A stretch of DNA of 64,000 bases from Carbonactinospora thermoautotrophica (GCF_001543895.1 NZ_JYIJ01000019.1:1054001-1118000); one strand, 5' to 3'. Shown: positions 15,264 to 23,965, numbered from the stretch's first letter. Numbers and translations: made by a program. The notes: generated by a model from the sequence alone, not told the origin.

Positions 15264-16685
15264 ATGAACGGACTCTTCAGGACCAAGAGTCTCGACGCCT
15301 TGCAGGCGGACCCCACGGTCAGGACCGGGCTCCGGCGAACCCTGGGCCTGTGGCAGCTGACCGCGATCGGTATCGGCGGCATCATCGGCGTGGGCATCTT
15401 CGTGCTCACCGGCCAGGCGGCGGCGACCAAGGCCGGGCCGGCCGTGGCGATCTCGTTCGTGATCGCGGGCATCGCGAGCGCGGCGGCGGCGCTGTGCTAC
15501 GCCGAGTTCGCCGGCATGATCCCGGTGGCGGGCAGCGCCTACACGTACGGCTACGCGGTTCTCGGCGAGTTGGTCGCGTGGATCATCGGCTGGGACCTCC
15601 TCCTGGAGTACACGGTGGTGGTCGCGGTGGTCGCGATCGGCCTCGGCGGGTACGTGAACGCCCTCCTTGACGCGTTCGACCTCCAGGTGCCGGCCTGGAT
15701 GCAGGGGGCGCCCGGAACCGGCGAGGGGCGGGTCGTCAACCTCTTCGCGGTGCTCATCTGCCTGTTCGTGGCCTGGCTGCTGGCCCGTGGCATCAAGGAG
15801 AGCGCGCGGCTCAACAACGTCATGGTCGTCATCAAGCTGGCCGTGGTCGTTCTGATCATCACGGTCGGCGCCTTCTATGTGAACCCGGACAATCTCACCC
15901 CCTTCGCGCCGTTCGGAATCAGCGGTATCTTCGCGGGCGCGGGGCTGGTGTTCTTCGCGGTGTACGGCTACGACACGCTGACGACCGCCGCCGAGGAGGC
16001 GGTGAACCCGCAGCGGGACCTGCCGCGCGCCGTGCTGCTCTCACTGCTGGTGTCGATGACCGCGTACATCGGGATGAGCCTCGTCCTCACCGGCATGGCG
16101 CCCTACCAGACGCTGAACGTGGACGCGCCGGTGGCGAAGGTGTTCGTGGACGTCGGCCTGCCGGTCATGTCGCAGATCATCTCGGTGGCGGCGATCGCCG
16201 GCATCACGTCCGTACTCCTGGCGTTCGCGCTCGCCGGCGCGCGGATCTGGTTCGCGATGAGCCGCGACGGCCTGCTGCCGATCTGGTTCGCGAGGGTCCA
16301 CCCGACCCACCGCACGCCGTACCGGCCGACCTGGATCATCGGCGTGGTGACCGCGGTGGTGGCGGGCTTCACCCCGATCGCCGTCGTGGCCGAGCTGGCG
16401 AACATCGGGACCCTGGTGGCGTTCATCATCGTCTGCACCTCCGTGCTCGTGCTGCGGTACCGGCGGCCGGACGCGCGGCGGGGCTTTCGCGCACCGGCTC
16501 TGGTGGCGGTGGCGCCGCTGGGAGTGGTCTCGTCGGTCGTGCTGATCGCCGTGCTCGACCCGCTGACGTGGGTGCGGTTTTTGATCTGGATGCTGCTCGG
16601 CTTGGTGGTCTACTTCGCGTACGGCCGCCGGCACAGCCGGGTGGCGGTCGAGCCGGGCGTTCCAGCGGCGCCAGAAGAAGCGTGA
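15264..16685 (+). CDS. APC-superfamily amino-acid permease (cationic type)
   Basis: A 473-residue membrane transporter with about 12 helices. The first helix has the substrate-binding loop IGIGGIIGVGIFVLTG, followed by PAVAISFVIAGIASAAAALCYAEF, so it belongs to the CAT/YfnA branch of the APC superfamily that imports amino acids by proton coupling. The ATG at 15264 is favoured, because the 59 extra codons upstream overlap rsiG and are not conserved-looking. Its length is normal for the branch. It precedes the asparaginase gene in the same direction; joint use for nitrogen salvage is plausible but unproven. Confidence 0.88.
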   Translation: MNGLFRTKSLDALQADPTVRTGLRRTLGLWQLTAIGIGGIIGVGIFVLTGQAAATKAGPAVAISFVIAGIASAAAALCYAEFAGMIPVAGSAYTYGYAVLGELVAWIIGWDLLLEYTVVVAVVAIGLGGYVNALLDAFDLQVPAWMQGAPGTGEGRVVNLFAVLICLFVAWLLARGIKESARLNNVMVVIKLAVVVLIITVGAFYVNPDNLTPFAPFGISGIFAGAGLVFFAVYGYDTLTTAAEEAVNPQRDLPRAVLLSLLVSMTAYIGMSLVLTGMAPYQTLNVDAPVAKVFVDVGLPVMSQIISVAAIAGITSVLLAFALAGARIWFAMSRDGLLPIWFARVHPTHRTPYRPTWIIGVVTAVVAGFTPIAVVAELANIGTLVAFIIVCTSVLVLRYRRPDARRGFRAPALVAVAPLGVVSSVVLIAVLDPLTWVRFLIWMLLGLVVYFAYGRRHSRVAVEPGVPAAPEEA

Positions 16686-16712
16686 CACATTCGCGCGGAC
16701 CGGCCGGTTCGG

Positions 16713-16764
16713 TTATCCACAGGCGCTACGTCATCCACAGGCGGGCGCGCGGCCGCGCGCCCGC
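16713..16764 (+). repeat. TTNTCCACA pair with GC palindrome, copy D
   Basis: TTATCCACA (16713-16721) and TCATCCACA (16731-16739) are spaced 18 bp start to start. They are followed at once by the perfect 24-bp palindrome at 16741-16764 (half-site GCGGGCGCGCGG). It lacks the GGGGTCGCCC hairpin of copies A-C. It lies between the permease and asparaginase genes. Confidence 0.6.
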
Positions 16765-16796
16765 CTTGGCCGGACTCCGGTGCCCACGCCATCAGG

Positions 16797-16802
16797 TAAT
16801 GT
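16797..16802 (+). promoter_or_regulatory. Putative -10 element of the asparaginase gene
   Basis: TAATGT ends six bases before the GTG start at 16809, consistent with a leaderless mRNA. No ribosome site is seen. Confidence 0.4.
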
Positions 16803-16808
16803 CCGTGC

Positions 16809-17756
16809 GTGTCCCACGTCCCTGTACTGGCTGAAGTCGTCCGGTCCGGTTTCGTCGAGAGCGTCCACCACGGGTCGCTGGTCGCCCTGGACGCCGACGG
16901 CGGTGTCGCCTTCGCGATCGGCGACGTCGACTCTCCGGTCTTCCCGCGTTCGGCGAACAAGCCGATGCAGGCGGTCGGCGCGCTGCGCGCCGGGCTCGAC
17001 CTGGACGGCGAACTGCTCGCGCTCGTCGCGGCCAGCCACGCTGGCGAGCCGTTCCACGTCGAGGGCGTGCGTCGCATCCTGGCCGGCGCCGGGCTCACCG
17101 AGGACGCGCTGCGGACCCCGCCGGACCTCCCGCTGGACCAGGCGGCCGCCGCCGAGGCGCTGCTGCGCGGGGACGCCAGCCCGGTGACCATGAACTGCTC
17201 CGGCAAGCACGCGGGCATGCTCGCCGCCTGTGTCGCGGCGGGCTGGGACACCGCCACGTACCGCGAACCTGATCACCCCCTGCAGGTGCTGATCCGCCAG
17301 ACGCTGGAGGAACTGGCCGGCGAGAAGGTGGCGCACACCGGCGTGGACGGATGCGGCGCGCCCGTGCTCGCGATCAGCCTGGCCGGACTGGCCCGGGCGT
17401 TCCGCCGTCTGGTGTCGGCCGAACCCGGCACGTACGAGCGGCGCGTGGCCGACGCCATGCGGGCGCATCCGGAGTACGTGGACGGCACCGGCCGCATGGA
17501 CACTCGGCTGATGAGTGGGATCCCCGGGCTGCTGGCCAAGGGCGGCGCCGAGGGCGTGTACGCCCTGGCGCTGGCGGACGGCCGGGCGGTCGCGTTCAAG
17601 ATTGCCGACGGCGCGGCCCGGGCGCGCCCGGCCGTGGCGGTGGCGGCGCTGCGCCGGCTGGGCGCGCAAGCCCCGGTCCTGGAAGAGTTGCTCGCCAGCT
17701 GCGTGGTGCTCGGCGGCGGCCGTCCGGTCGGGGAGATCCGGGCGGTCGGTCTTTAG
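16809..17756 (+). CDS. Asparaginase (Rhizobium etli type II-like)
   Basis: A 315-residue asparaginase of the AnsA-type family distinct from the E. coli enzymes, hydrolysing L-asparagine to aspartate and ammonia. The family blocks are RSANKPMQAV, ASHAGEPFH, MNCSGKHAGML with the reactive serine-lysine pair, and HTGVDGCGAP. Length is normal for the family, and there is no signal peptide, so it acts in the cytoplasm. The GTG start 16809 is the first possible one. The gene stands between a permease and an ArsR regulator and appears monocistronic. Confidence 0.88.
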   Translation: MSHVPVLAEVVRSGFVESVHHGSLVALDADGGVAFAIGDVDSPVFPRSANKPMQAVGALRAGLDLDGELLALVAASHAGEPFHVEGVRRILAGAGLTEDALRTPPDLPLDQAAAAEALLRGDASPVTMNCSGKHAGMLAACVAAGWDTATYREPDHPLQVLIRQTLEELAGEKVAHTGVDGCGAPVLAISLAGLARAFRRLVSAEPGTYERRVADAMRAHPEYVDGTGRMDTRLMSGIPGLLAKGGAEGVYALALADGRAVAFKIADGAARARPAVAVAALRRLGAQAPVLEELLASCVVLGGGRPVGEIRAVGL

Positions 17757-17941
17757 CCGGGGTCCGACGCCAGACCTGCGGCGGGGGTCGCGCGGTGGAC
17801 CCGCCGGCGCACTGCGGCGCGGCCTATTTCGATTTATTTGCAAGTTTGAATTGACCAACCTTTTGGATCATCCATCCGCATGACCCGCAACTTTTGACTG
17901 GGTTGCCACGTCCTTCCCTGTGACGACCATAGGGAGGACAT

Positions 17942-18322
17942 ATGCGGGCTCGTGAACTGAGGACCGCGGACCTGACCGAGGCCTGCACCCCGCTGCGAGG
18001 GGAGAAGCTGTCGCCCCAGCGCGCGGCCGTGCTCGCCGACGCCTTCAAGGCACTGGGCGACCCGGTCCGGCTGCGCATCCTCAACCTGCTGCTCACGGCG
18101 CCGGAAGGCAAGGTGTGCGCGTGCGACCTGGTCGACCCGGTAGGCCGCAGCCAGCCCACGGTGAGCCACCACCTGAAGGTGCTGCGCGAGGCCGGCCTGG
18201 TGACCGCCGATCGGCGCGGCACGTGGATCTTCTACTCGGCGGTGCCCGAACGACTCGAGGCCTTGACCCGGGTCCTCAACCCGGGCCACCAGCCCGCGGC
18301 CGTCGTGGGCGGGGTGGCCTGA
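17942..18322 (+). CDS. ArsR/SmtB-family metalloregulator
   Basis: A 126-residue winged-helix repressor. The metal-sensing motif CACDL at about residues 59-63 is a variant of the arsenite box CVCDL, and it is followed by the recognition helix SQPTVSHHLKVLREAGLV. It is therefore probably an As(III)/Sb(III) sensor of the ArsR type. GGGAGGA lies just before the ATG. No arsenic efflux pump or arsenate reductase follows; the next gene is an amino-acid permease 23 bases downstream. The target may lie elsewhere, or the permease may be controlled. The AT-rich upstream stretch contains TTGACC. Confidence 0.88.
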   Translation: MRARELRTADLTEACTPLRGEKLSPQRAAVLADAFKALGDPVRLRILNLLLTAPEGKVCACDLVDPVGRSQPTVSHHLKVLREAGLVTADRRGTWIFYSAVPERLEALTRVLNPGHQPAAVVGGVA

Positions 18323-18345
18323 CTCCCTCCTGGTAGAAAGGGCGG

Positions 18346-19608
18346 GTGAAGCGTTCCGCCCCAGATCCGGGCACCCGGCTCGACCGCCGCATCGGAACCG
18401 CGGACGCGGTGGTCATGGGGCTGGGTTCGATGCTCGGCACCGGTGTCCTCGTCGTCTTCGCGCCGGCCGCCGCGCGGGCCGGGATCGGCCTGTTCGTGGG
18501 ACTCCTGCTGGCCGCGTTCGTCGCGTACGCGAACGCCACCTCCGCCGCCCAGCTCGCGGCGGTCCACCCGATGTCGGGTGGCGCGTACGTGTACGGCCGC
18601 GCCCGGCTCGGCCCTGCCTGGGGCGCGCTCGCCGGGTACGCGTTCGTGCTCGGCAAGACCGCCTCGTGCGCGGCGGCCGCGCTAGCCGTCGGCGCGTACG
18701 CCTGGCCGGAGCATCCCCGGTTGCTGGCGGTGATCGCGGTGGTGGCCACGACCGCCCTCAACTACCTGGGCGTCACCAAGACCGTGGGCGTCACCCGGAT
18801 CCTGGTTGCCGCCCTTCTCATCGTGCTGGCCGTGGTGGTCGTTACCGGATTCTCCGCGCCTGGGCCGGATCTCACCGGCGCGCGGGATATCGCGCCAACG
18901 CTTCCCGGGATCCTGGGCGCTGGGGCGTTGCTGTTCTTCGCCTTCGCCGGGTATGCGCGTATCGCCACCCTGGGCGAGGAGGTGCGTGACCCGGCGCGGA
19001 CCATCCCGCGGGCCGTGCTGATCGCGCTCGGGATCACCCTGGTGGTGTACGGGCTGGTCGGGCTCGCCGCGGTGCACGCGCTCGGCGTCTGGCGGCTCGC
19101 TCACGCCCGCGCGCCCCTGGTCGACGTGGTGTCCGTCGCAGGGCACGCGTGGCTCACGCCGGTCGTCCGGGCCGGCGGCGCGATGGCCGCCTCGGCGGTG
19201 CTGATCTCGCTGGTCGCCGGCGTGAGCCGGACGGTGTTCGCGATGGGCGCGGAGCGGGACCTGCCGGCCTGGCTCGCCGCGGTCCATCCGGTCCGCCGGG
19301 TGCCGCACCGGGCGGAGTTGCTCGTCGGCGCGGTCACGCTCGGGATCGTGCTCCTCGGCGGGTTGGTCGGCGCGGTCGCCTTCAGCGCGTTCACCGTGTT
19401 GCTGTACTACGCGGTCACCAACGCCTCCGCCCTGCGGTTGGCGCCCGAGGAGCGGCGTTACCCGCGCTGGCTCGCGGGCCTCGGCCTGCTGGGCTGCCTG
19501 GCGCTGTCGTTCGCCTCACCGCCCCAGATCGTGCTGGCCGGCTCCGCCGCCCTGGCCGTACTGCTGCTCGCGCGTATTGTTGTGCTTCGCCAGTGTTGGT
19601 CTGGGTAG
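18346..19608 (+). CDS. APC-superfamily amino-acid permease
   Basis: A 420-residue membrane transporter with about 11-12 helices. The first helix has the APC signature GLGSMLGTGVLVVFAPAAA, and PMSGGAYVYGRARLG is the usual second loop. It is shorter than the CAT-type permease at 15264 and is less similar to the known amino-acid porters, so the substrate is open. It begins at GTG 18346, 23 bases after the ArsR gene, and is likely co-transcribed with it. The C-terminal end (RIVVLRQCWSG) overlaps no other gene. Confidence 0.85.
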   Translation: MKRSAPDPGTRLDRRIGTADAVVMGLGSMLGTGVLVVFAPAAARAGIGLFVGLLLAAFVAYANATSAAQLAAVHPMSGGAYVYGRARLGPAWGALAGYAFVLGKTASCAAAALAVGAYAWPEHPRLLAVIAVVATTALNYLGVTKTVGVTRILVAALLIVLAVVVVTGFSAPGPDLTGARDIAPTLPGILGAGALLFFAFAGYARIATLGEEVRDPARTIPRAVLIALGITLVVYGLVGLAAVHALGVWRLAHARAPLVDVVSVAGHAWLTPVVRAGGAMAASAVLISLVAGVSRTVFAMGAERDLPAWLAAVHPVRRVPHRAELLVGAVTLGIVLLGGLVGAVAFSAFTVLLYYAVTNASALRLAPEERRYPRWLAGLGLLGCLALSFASPPQIVLAGSAALAVLLLARIVVLRQCWSG

Positions 19609-19641
19609 GTGGTTTAGGTCATGGTTTGTGAACATACCCGC

Positions 19642-19668
19642 GCTTGCTATTGCTTGCATTTTGCTTGC
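19642..19668 (+). promoter_or_regulatory. Three phased GCTTGC repeats before the XRE gene
   Basis: GCTTGC occurs at 19642, 19652 and 19663, so the copies are 10 and 11 bp apart, one DNA turn each. The block is 30 bases before the start of the helix-turn-helix gene and is AT-rich. It is a good candidate for an operator, perhaps of that regulator itself. Confidence 0.5.
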
Positions 19669-19699
19669 AAAAGTTAGCGCTGGGAGGCACTATGGAGGC

Positions 19700-20200
19700 A
19701 TGGCGACTCTGAGGGTCAGCTCGCTTGGCGAGTACATCCGGGAGCAGCGGCGCAACGCCCAGTACTCCTTGCGTCAACTCGCCGAGGTGGCCGGGGTGTC
19801 GAACCCCTATCTCAGCCAGATCGAGCGAGGCTTGCGCCGGCCGAGTGCGGAGATTCTCCAGCAGATCGCGAAGGCGCTGCGGATCTCAGCCGAACAGCTG
19901 TACATCCGAGCCGGGATCCTGGAGGAGAGCGACGACCGCCGGGTGGAGGCCGCGATCCTCGCCGACACCTCGATCACCGAGCGGCAGAAGCGCGTGCTGC
20001 TTGAGATCTACGAGTCGTTCCGCAGGGAAACCGCGACGACCACGGCCCGCAAGAGCGGGCCGGAGACCGTGGCAACAGCAGAGGCATCTCAGGGAAGGGC
20101 ACACGATGGCGATCACGACCGAGCTCAGGAGGCTCACGGAATCGAAAGCGTGGTACGCCGCGGCCGGGGCGGGCGACCTCGCGATCGAGAAGCTTCGTGA
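19700..20200 (+). CDS. XRE-family helix-turn-helix regulator
   Basis: A 166-residue protein whose first 75 residues form an XRE/Cro DNA-binding domain (LGEYIREQRRNAQYSLRQLA, then SNPYLSQIERGLRRPSAEIL). The rest looks like a linker with a basic tail. A GGAGG precedes the ATG at 19700. The last 95 bases overlap the start of the HbhA-like gene in another frame, so the tail may be unstructured. In related actinomycetes this regulator precedes the same coiled-coil protein, so joint regulation is likely. Three phased GCTTGC repeats upstream suggest autoregulation. Confidence 0.82.
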   Translation: MATLRVSSLGEYIREQRRNAQYSLRQLAEVAGVSNPYLSQIERGLRRPSAEILQQIAKALRISAEQLYIRAGILEESDDRRVEAAILADTSITERQKRVLLEIYESFRRETATTTARKSGPETVATAEASQGRAHDGDHDRAQEAHGIESVVRRGRGGRPRDREAS

Positions 20201-20807
20201 GGTTCCGAGCCGGCTGAACCAGCTCAGGGAGGAACCGAAGGAGCTGCAGGAGCGCGTCGCCAAGGTCCAGTCCAGGATCACCGAGGCGCTGAACCAGGTC
20301 GGCAAGGAGGCCAGGGAGCTGCAGAACCGGGCGCGTACGTTGCCGGAGCAGGCGCAGTCGCTCGCCCAGGTCGGCCTGACCAAGGCCCAGGAGGGCCTCG
20401 GCAAGGCGTCCGAGGTGTACGACGAGCTGGCCGAGCGCGGCAAGCTCCTCGTCGAGCGCGTTCGTCGGCAGAAAGCCACCCAGGACATGAAGGCGGCCGC
20501 CAGGACCACCGTCCAGCGCATCGGCCGGGCGGCCGAGGAGACCAAGGCGGCGGCCGGTGAGATGGCCGAGGAGGCCAAGGAGACCGCCACCACCGCGCGG
20601 ACTCAGGCCAGGCGGACGGCCGGAGCGGCCCGCCGGGCCGCGACCCGGACCACCTCGTCCGGTCGGAAGGTCGCCTCGTCCGCGGGCCAGACGGCCAGGG
20701 CAGCGCAGCAGGCCGTGGCCGAAGCCGCCGAGAAGGTGGGTACCGAGGGCGACAGGAAGCCGGTCGAGGAGACCGTGGAGAAGTCCGGCGAGCGGCCTAG
20801 CGCGTGA
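20106..20807 (+). CDS. HbhA-like coiled-coil protein with basic Ala/Thr-rich tail
   Basis: A 233-residue protein. The first two-thirds are long amphipathic helices (LREEPKELQERVAKVQSRI and onward), and the last third is rich in Ala, Thr, Arg and Lys (GRKVASSAGQTARAAQQA). This resembles mycobacterial heparin-binding hemagglutinin and granule- or phasin-like proteins. No signal peptide is visible. The ATG at 20106 follows AGGGAAGGG. Its start overlaps the end of the XRE gene by 95 bases. The function here is unknown; binding to nucleic acid or polysaccharide is possible. Two hairpins follow the stop. Confidence 0.75.
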   Translation: MAITTELRRLTESKAWYAAAGAGDLAIEKLREVPSRLNQLREEPKELQERVAKVQSRITEALNQVGKEARELQNRARTLPEQAQSLAQVGLTKAQEGLGKASEVYDELAERGKLLVERVRRQKATQDMKAAARTTVQRIGRAAEETKAAAGEMAEEAKETATTARTQARRTAGAARRAATRTTSSGRKVASSAGQTARAAQQAVAEAAEKVGTEGDRKPVEETVEKSGERPSA

Positions 20808-20808
20808 G

Positions 20809-20859
20809 CCTGCCGTCTGGGCGGCAGGGCGCCCTCGCGTGAACACCGCGCGAGGGCGC
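20809..20859 (+). terminator. Tandem terminator hairpins after the HbhA-like gene
   Basis: CCTGCCG with CGGCAGG (20809-20828), then an 11-bp stem GCGCCCTCGCG with CGCGAGGGCGC (20829-20859). Confidence 0.7.
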
Positions 20860-20972
20860 TTCGTCGTGCCCAGGCTGCGCGTCCGGCGGCACCGGACGCG
20901 CCTGCCGTGACCGGGGCCGTCCACGCTCCGGGCGAGCGGCACCGGTGCTCCGGCTTCCCCCTGGCCGGCGTG

Positions 20973-21080
20973 TTGTCCACAGGGGTGCGGTTGTCCACAG
21001 ATCGCGGCGTGGGGGTGGTGGCGGCGGGCCGGACCGCGTGATCATGGAAGAGGGGTCGCCCCCCTGGGAGGGGGCTGCCC
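20973..21080 (+). repeat. Dispersed TTNTCCACA-pair element, copy A
   Basis: Two TTGTCCACA boxes (20973-20981 and 20991-20999) are spaced 18 bp start to start. Fifty-two bases later the conserved block GATCATGGAA and GGGGTCGCCCCCCTGGGAGG appears, which contains a GCCCCC/GGGGGC stem (21058-21075). It is clearly related to the copy at 44490-44601 and, inverted, to the one at 7557-7678. Confidence 0.75.
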
Positions 21081-21700
21081 TGTGGGCGAAGCGGCGCAGC
21101 CGACCAGGCGGGCGATCCGACCGGTCAGCGCGGGTCGGGCGAGGGTCGAGGGCGGTGCCTCCCGGGTCCGGAGCGTGTCTGAACGAGCCGCTGTCGTGGC
21201 GGCACCGGGCACCCGGTCCCCGGGTATGTCCGGACTCATCACGCGCTCAGGCCGTGTTGGGCAGGCATGGTACCGGCCCGCCGCTGGTGCGCTGCGGAGT
21301 GACGTGCCGTGCGGCGATGATCATGACTTGGAGCAGGACGCCGGCCACGAAGTACGGGGAAAGGTTCGGCCATCCGGTGCCAGCGCGCGGTCAGCCGGGT
21401 CTGGCTGTCCGGGCTGGCCGTGGCCGCCGCTTCGCAAAGGGCGGAGCGCGAGATCCGGGAACCGCTCGCCGGCGCTTCTGGACGCTTGGCGGCAGGTCGC
21501 GTGCGCGCCCGCGCCAGCCCGCGCGCGGACGGCCAGGGCGCCGCACAGGTACCAGGGCTTCGCGGGGACCAGGGCTTCCGCGAGCCGTCAGCCGCTCATG
21601 CGGCTCGTTCGCCGTCGCCGGCCCGGGGCGTGTCCCGCCGCTCAGGTTCAGCACCGGACCTGTCGTCGGATTCCCGGCACCCGTGTCGGACGGTTAGGCT
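21081..21700. other. Gene-free 0.6 kb after element copy A
   Basis: Open frames on either strand are arginine/alanine/glycine-rich and carry no recognisable domain or ribosome site. I see no gene. The stretch ends at a TAGGCT motif (-10-like) before the DUF2516 gene. Confidence 0.5.
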
Positions 21701-21732
21701 CGGAATCCTAGAAGAACGTGAGGAGCACGACC

Positions 21733-22053
21733 GTGGATCTGCTGTCGCCGTTCATGGGCCTGCTGGGGTTGCTGGGCCTCGCCATGCTCCTCTTCAAAGT
21801 CTTCGCGCTCGTGGACGCGGCGCTGGTCAAGGAGTACGCCTACCCGGCGGCCGACAAGCAGAAGAAGCCCTTCTGGCTGATCATCCTGGGCATCGGCGCG
21901 GTCTGGAACCTGTTGCGGCCATCCCCGGTCGACTTCATCAACCTCATCGGCCTGGTCGCGGCGATCGTGTACGTGGTGGACGTGCGGCCCGCGGTGCGCT
22001 CCGTCCAGCGCGGCGGGCGCGGGGGCGCCATGGGCCCGTACGGGCCGTGGTGA
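21733..22053 (+). CDS. DUF2516 small membrane protein
   Basis: A 106-residue protein with three hydrophobic segments (about 6-28, 47-60 and 70-86) and a polar glycine/arginine-rich tail. The length and conserved centre (DKQKKPFWLIILGIGAVWNLL) fit DUF2516, an actinobacterial membrane family of unknown function. GTG 21733 has AGGAG seven bases before it and is preferred to the GTG at 21718. The stop overlaps the start of the next gene by GTGA, so the two are translationally coupled. Confidence 0.8.
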   Translation: MDLLSPFMGLLGLLGLAMLLFKVFALVDAALVKEYAYPAADKQKKPFWLIILGIGAVWNLLRPSPVDFINLIGLVAAIVYVVDVRPAVRSVQRGGRGGAMGPYGPW

Positions 22054-22820
22054 CCCTTCTGGACGTGCCGGGTGGCCGGCTGGAGTACCTGACCGTCGGC
22101 GCCGGCCAGCCGGTCACCGTCTTCGCGCACGGCCTGGGCGGGTCGATCCCCGACACCCGGCCCCTGGGCAGCGGCGTGCGTGGCACCAAGGTGTTCTGCC
22201 ACTTCCGCGACCACGGGGCCTCGGCGGTCACCGCCCCGGTCTCGTACGCGGAGCTGGCCGGCGAGCTGCGCGCGGTGGCCGACGCGGTGGGCGCGACCCG
22301 GGCGCTGGGGGTGTCGCTGGGCGCGGGCGCGCTGTGCCGGTTGCTCGTCCAGACCCCGGACCGGTTCGAGCGGGTGGTGTTCTTCCTGCCGGCCCTGCTG
22401 GACCGCGCGCCAGAGGATCCGGCGCGGCTGCTCGCGCTGGCCGAGCGCGCCGCGGCCGGAGACAGGTGCGGGCTCGCCGAACTGCTGCTGGCCGAGCAGC
22501 CGAAGGCCGTACGCGGCCTGCTGGAGGCCCGGCGGTGGGCGCGGGCACGGGCGGCGGCGCTCGCCGGGCCGGCGTTCGCCCGGCTCTGCCGTGGGCTGGC
22601 CGGCCAGGCCGCCGTGCCGGACCGGGCGCTGCTCGCCCGGGTGGACGTACCCGCCCTGGTGATCGGGCAGGAAGGCGACGACGTGCATCCGGTCGAGGTG
22701 GCCCGGGCGCTCGCCGCCGTCCTGCCGCGCGCCGAGCTGCGGGTGTTCGGCGAAGGCGGGGCACTGTGGGCGCACCGGCGGGAGCTGCGCGACCTGGTCG
22801 GCGGGTTCCTCGCCGAGTGA
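22050..22820 (+). CDS. Alpha/beta-hydrolase
   Basis: A 256-residue alpha/beta-hydrolase. The nucleophile elbow is GVSLGAGAL, the oxyanion region is FAHGLGG, the acidic residue lies in GQEGDDVHPV, and a histidine is found in LWAHRREL near the end. The short cap region of about 70 residues is alanine/arginine-rich. It is coupled to DUF2516 by a GTGA overlap, so it probably works on a membrane lipid or small ester together with it. The substrate is unknown. A start at 22047 is also possible. Confidence 0.75.
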   Translation: MTLLDVPGGRLEYLTVGAGQPVTVFAHGLGGSIPDTRPLGSGVRGTKVFCHFRDHGASAVTAPVSYAELAGELRAVADAVGATRALGVSLGAGALCRLLVQTPDRFERVVFFLPALLDRAPEDPARLLALAERAAAGDRCGLAELLLAEQPKAVRGLLEARRWARARAAALAGPAFARLCRGLAGQAAVPDRALLARVDVPALVIGQEGDDVHPVEVARALAAVLPRAELRVFGEGGALWAHRRELRDLVGGFLAE

Positions 22821-23136
22821 GCCGCCGCATCGCTCATGACCGCGCTAGGCCGCGGACGTACCCGGGGCCGCGCGCCGGCTGTCGGGTCGTGCTCCGCGCC
22901 GGGCAGCGGGATCGTCCTCGACCGGTCTGCGGGCCACCCGGGCGGGCAACCCCGGGGTGCTGCTGGGCGTGCAGGCCCGGGCCGTAGGCGCTCGTCCGTG
23001 ACCTCTCGAAGATCCCGCTGGCGGACCGCGCAGCCGACGCATGCGCCGCGGATGACGCACTGCCACGGCTCGGACCTCATCCGCACCGCCCAGAACCTGC
23101 TGCACCCGGTGGACGTCCGGATCGTCGACCACGCGA
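22821..23136. other. Gene-free gap between hydrolase and TetR gene
   Basis: 316 bases with no convincing reading frame or RNA. It separates two convergent genes; no strong terminator is visible. Confidence 0.4.
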
Positions 23137-23781
23137 CTAACGAACGCGCAGCCCGTGGAGCATCAGGTCGGCGAACGTCTCCCCGATCTCGTGCGGGCTC
23201 AGCGGGCCCTCGCGGCGGTACCAGGTGCCCAGGTGGTGCACCGCGCCGAAGAACGCGTGCACGGCCAGGTCGGCCGAGACATCCCGGCGGAAGACGCCGG
23301 ACCGCTGCCCCTGCTCGATCAGCGAGCGGAAGCGCTCGTGGTAGCGGCGACGCTCCGCCCGCACGCTCGCCTGCTTCTCGGGGGAGAGCAGGTGCATCGA
23401 GCGGAAGAAGACGACGACGTCGTCGAGGTTCTCGATACTCGTCACGACCACGTCCACTGCGGCGGCCCGCAGCCGCTCCTCGATCGGCGCGTCCGCCGTG
23501 GCGAAGCGCTCCAGCCGCTCGGTCTGCATGGCCAGCACCCGGTGGTAGATCTCGTAGAGCAGGTCGTCCTTGGACGCGAAGTAGTGGTACATCGCGCCCT
23601 TGGTGACGCCGGCCGCTTCGACGATCTCCTGGACGGAGGTGCTGTCGAACCCTCGCTCGGCGAAGAGCCGAGTGGCCACGGCGACGAGGCGCCGCGGGAC
23701 GGAGACGTCGCCGAGGGACTCCTCATGCGCCGGCTTCGCGGAGCGCGCGGCCCGGGCGGGCCCCTTGGCACGCGGCGACAT
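23137..23781 (-). CDS. TetR-family repressor of the acyl-CoA module
   Basis: A 214-residue TetR-type regulator. The DNA-binding helix-turn-helix is at about 44-75 (TSVQEIVEAAGVTKGAMYHY), followed by the effector domain; the variable N-terminus is lysine/arginine-rich. The ATG at 23781 has AGAGGTGA upstream; an in-frame start at 23856 seems too early. It is divergent from a run of acyl-CoA dehydrogenase genes. Three palindromes of the form CCGACCGGTCGG, typical TetR operators, lie at 23966, 24214 and 26783. It may therefore control the module in response to an acyl-CoA; that is inference. Confidence 0.85.
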   Translation of the reverse strand: MSPRAKGPARAARSAKPAHEESLGDVSVPRRLVAVATRLFAERGFDSTSVQEIVEAAGVTKGAMYHYFASKDDLLYEIYHRVLAMQTERLERFATADAPIEERLRAAAVDVVVTSIENLDDVVVFFRSMHLLSPEKQASVRAERRRYHERFRSLIEQGQRSGVFRRDVSADLAVHAFFGAVHHLGTWYRREGPLSPHEIGETFADLMLHGLRVR

Positions 23782-23965
23782 CCGCTCACCTCTTTCGGTT
23801 CCAGGAACTGGCACGGCGCTCACACTGTAATCCGCGAGAGGGCGTCCGGACGTCACGGCGCTCCTCGGAGTGTCCGGTGGGCGCGCGAGTACCCGGTGAA
23901 GCCATCGAATTCAATCGAAGTTACCAGAGGGTAGAAGGAAGCGAAAGAGCGAAGGCTCGATGACA

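Noticed and set aside
19642-19668. Start of a CRISPR array or tandem repeat array
   Set aside because: Only three six-base repeats with a 10-11 bp period and no spacer-like sequences; better read as an operator.
21420-22049. Upstream extension of the hydrolase frame to 21420
   Set aside because: The extra 210 codons are arginine-rich, overlap the DUF2516 gene and precede the GTGA coupling start.
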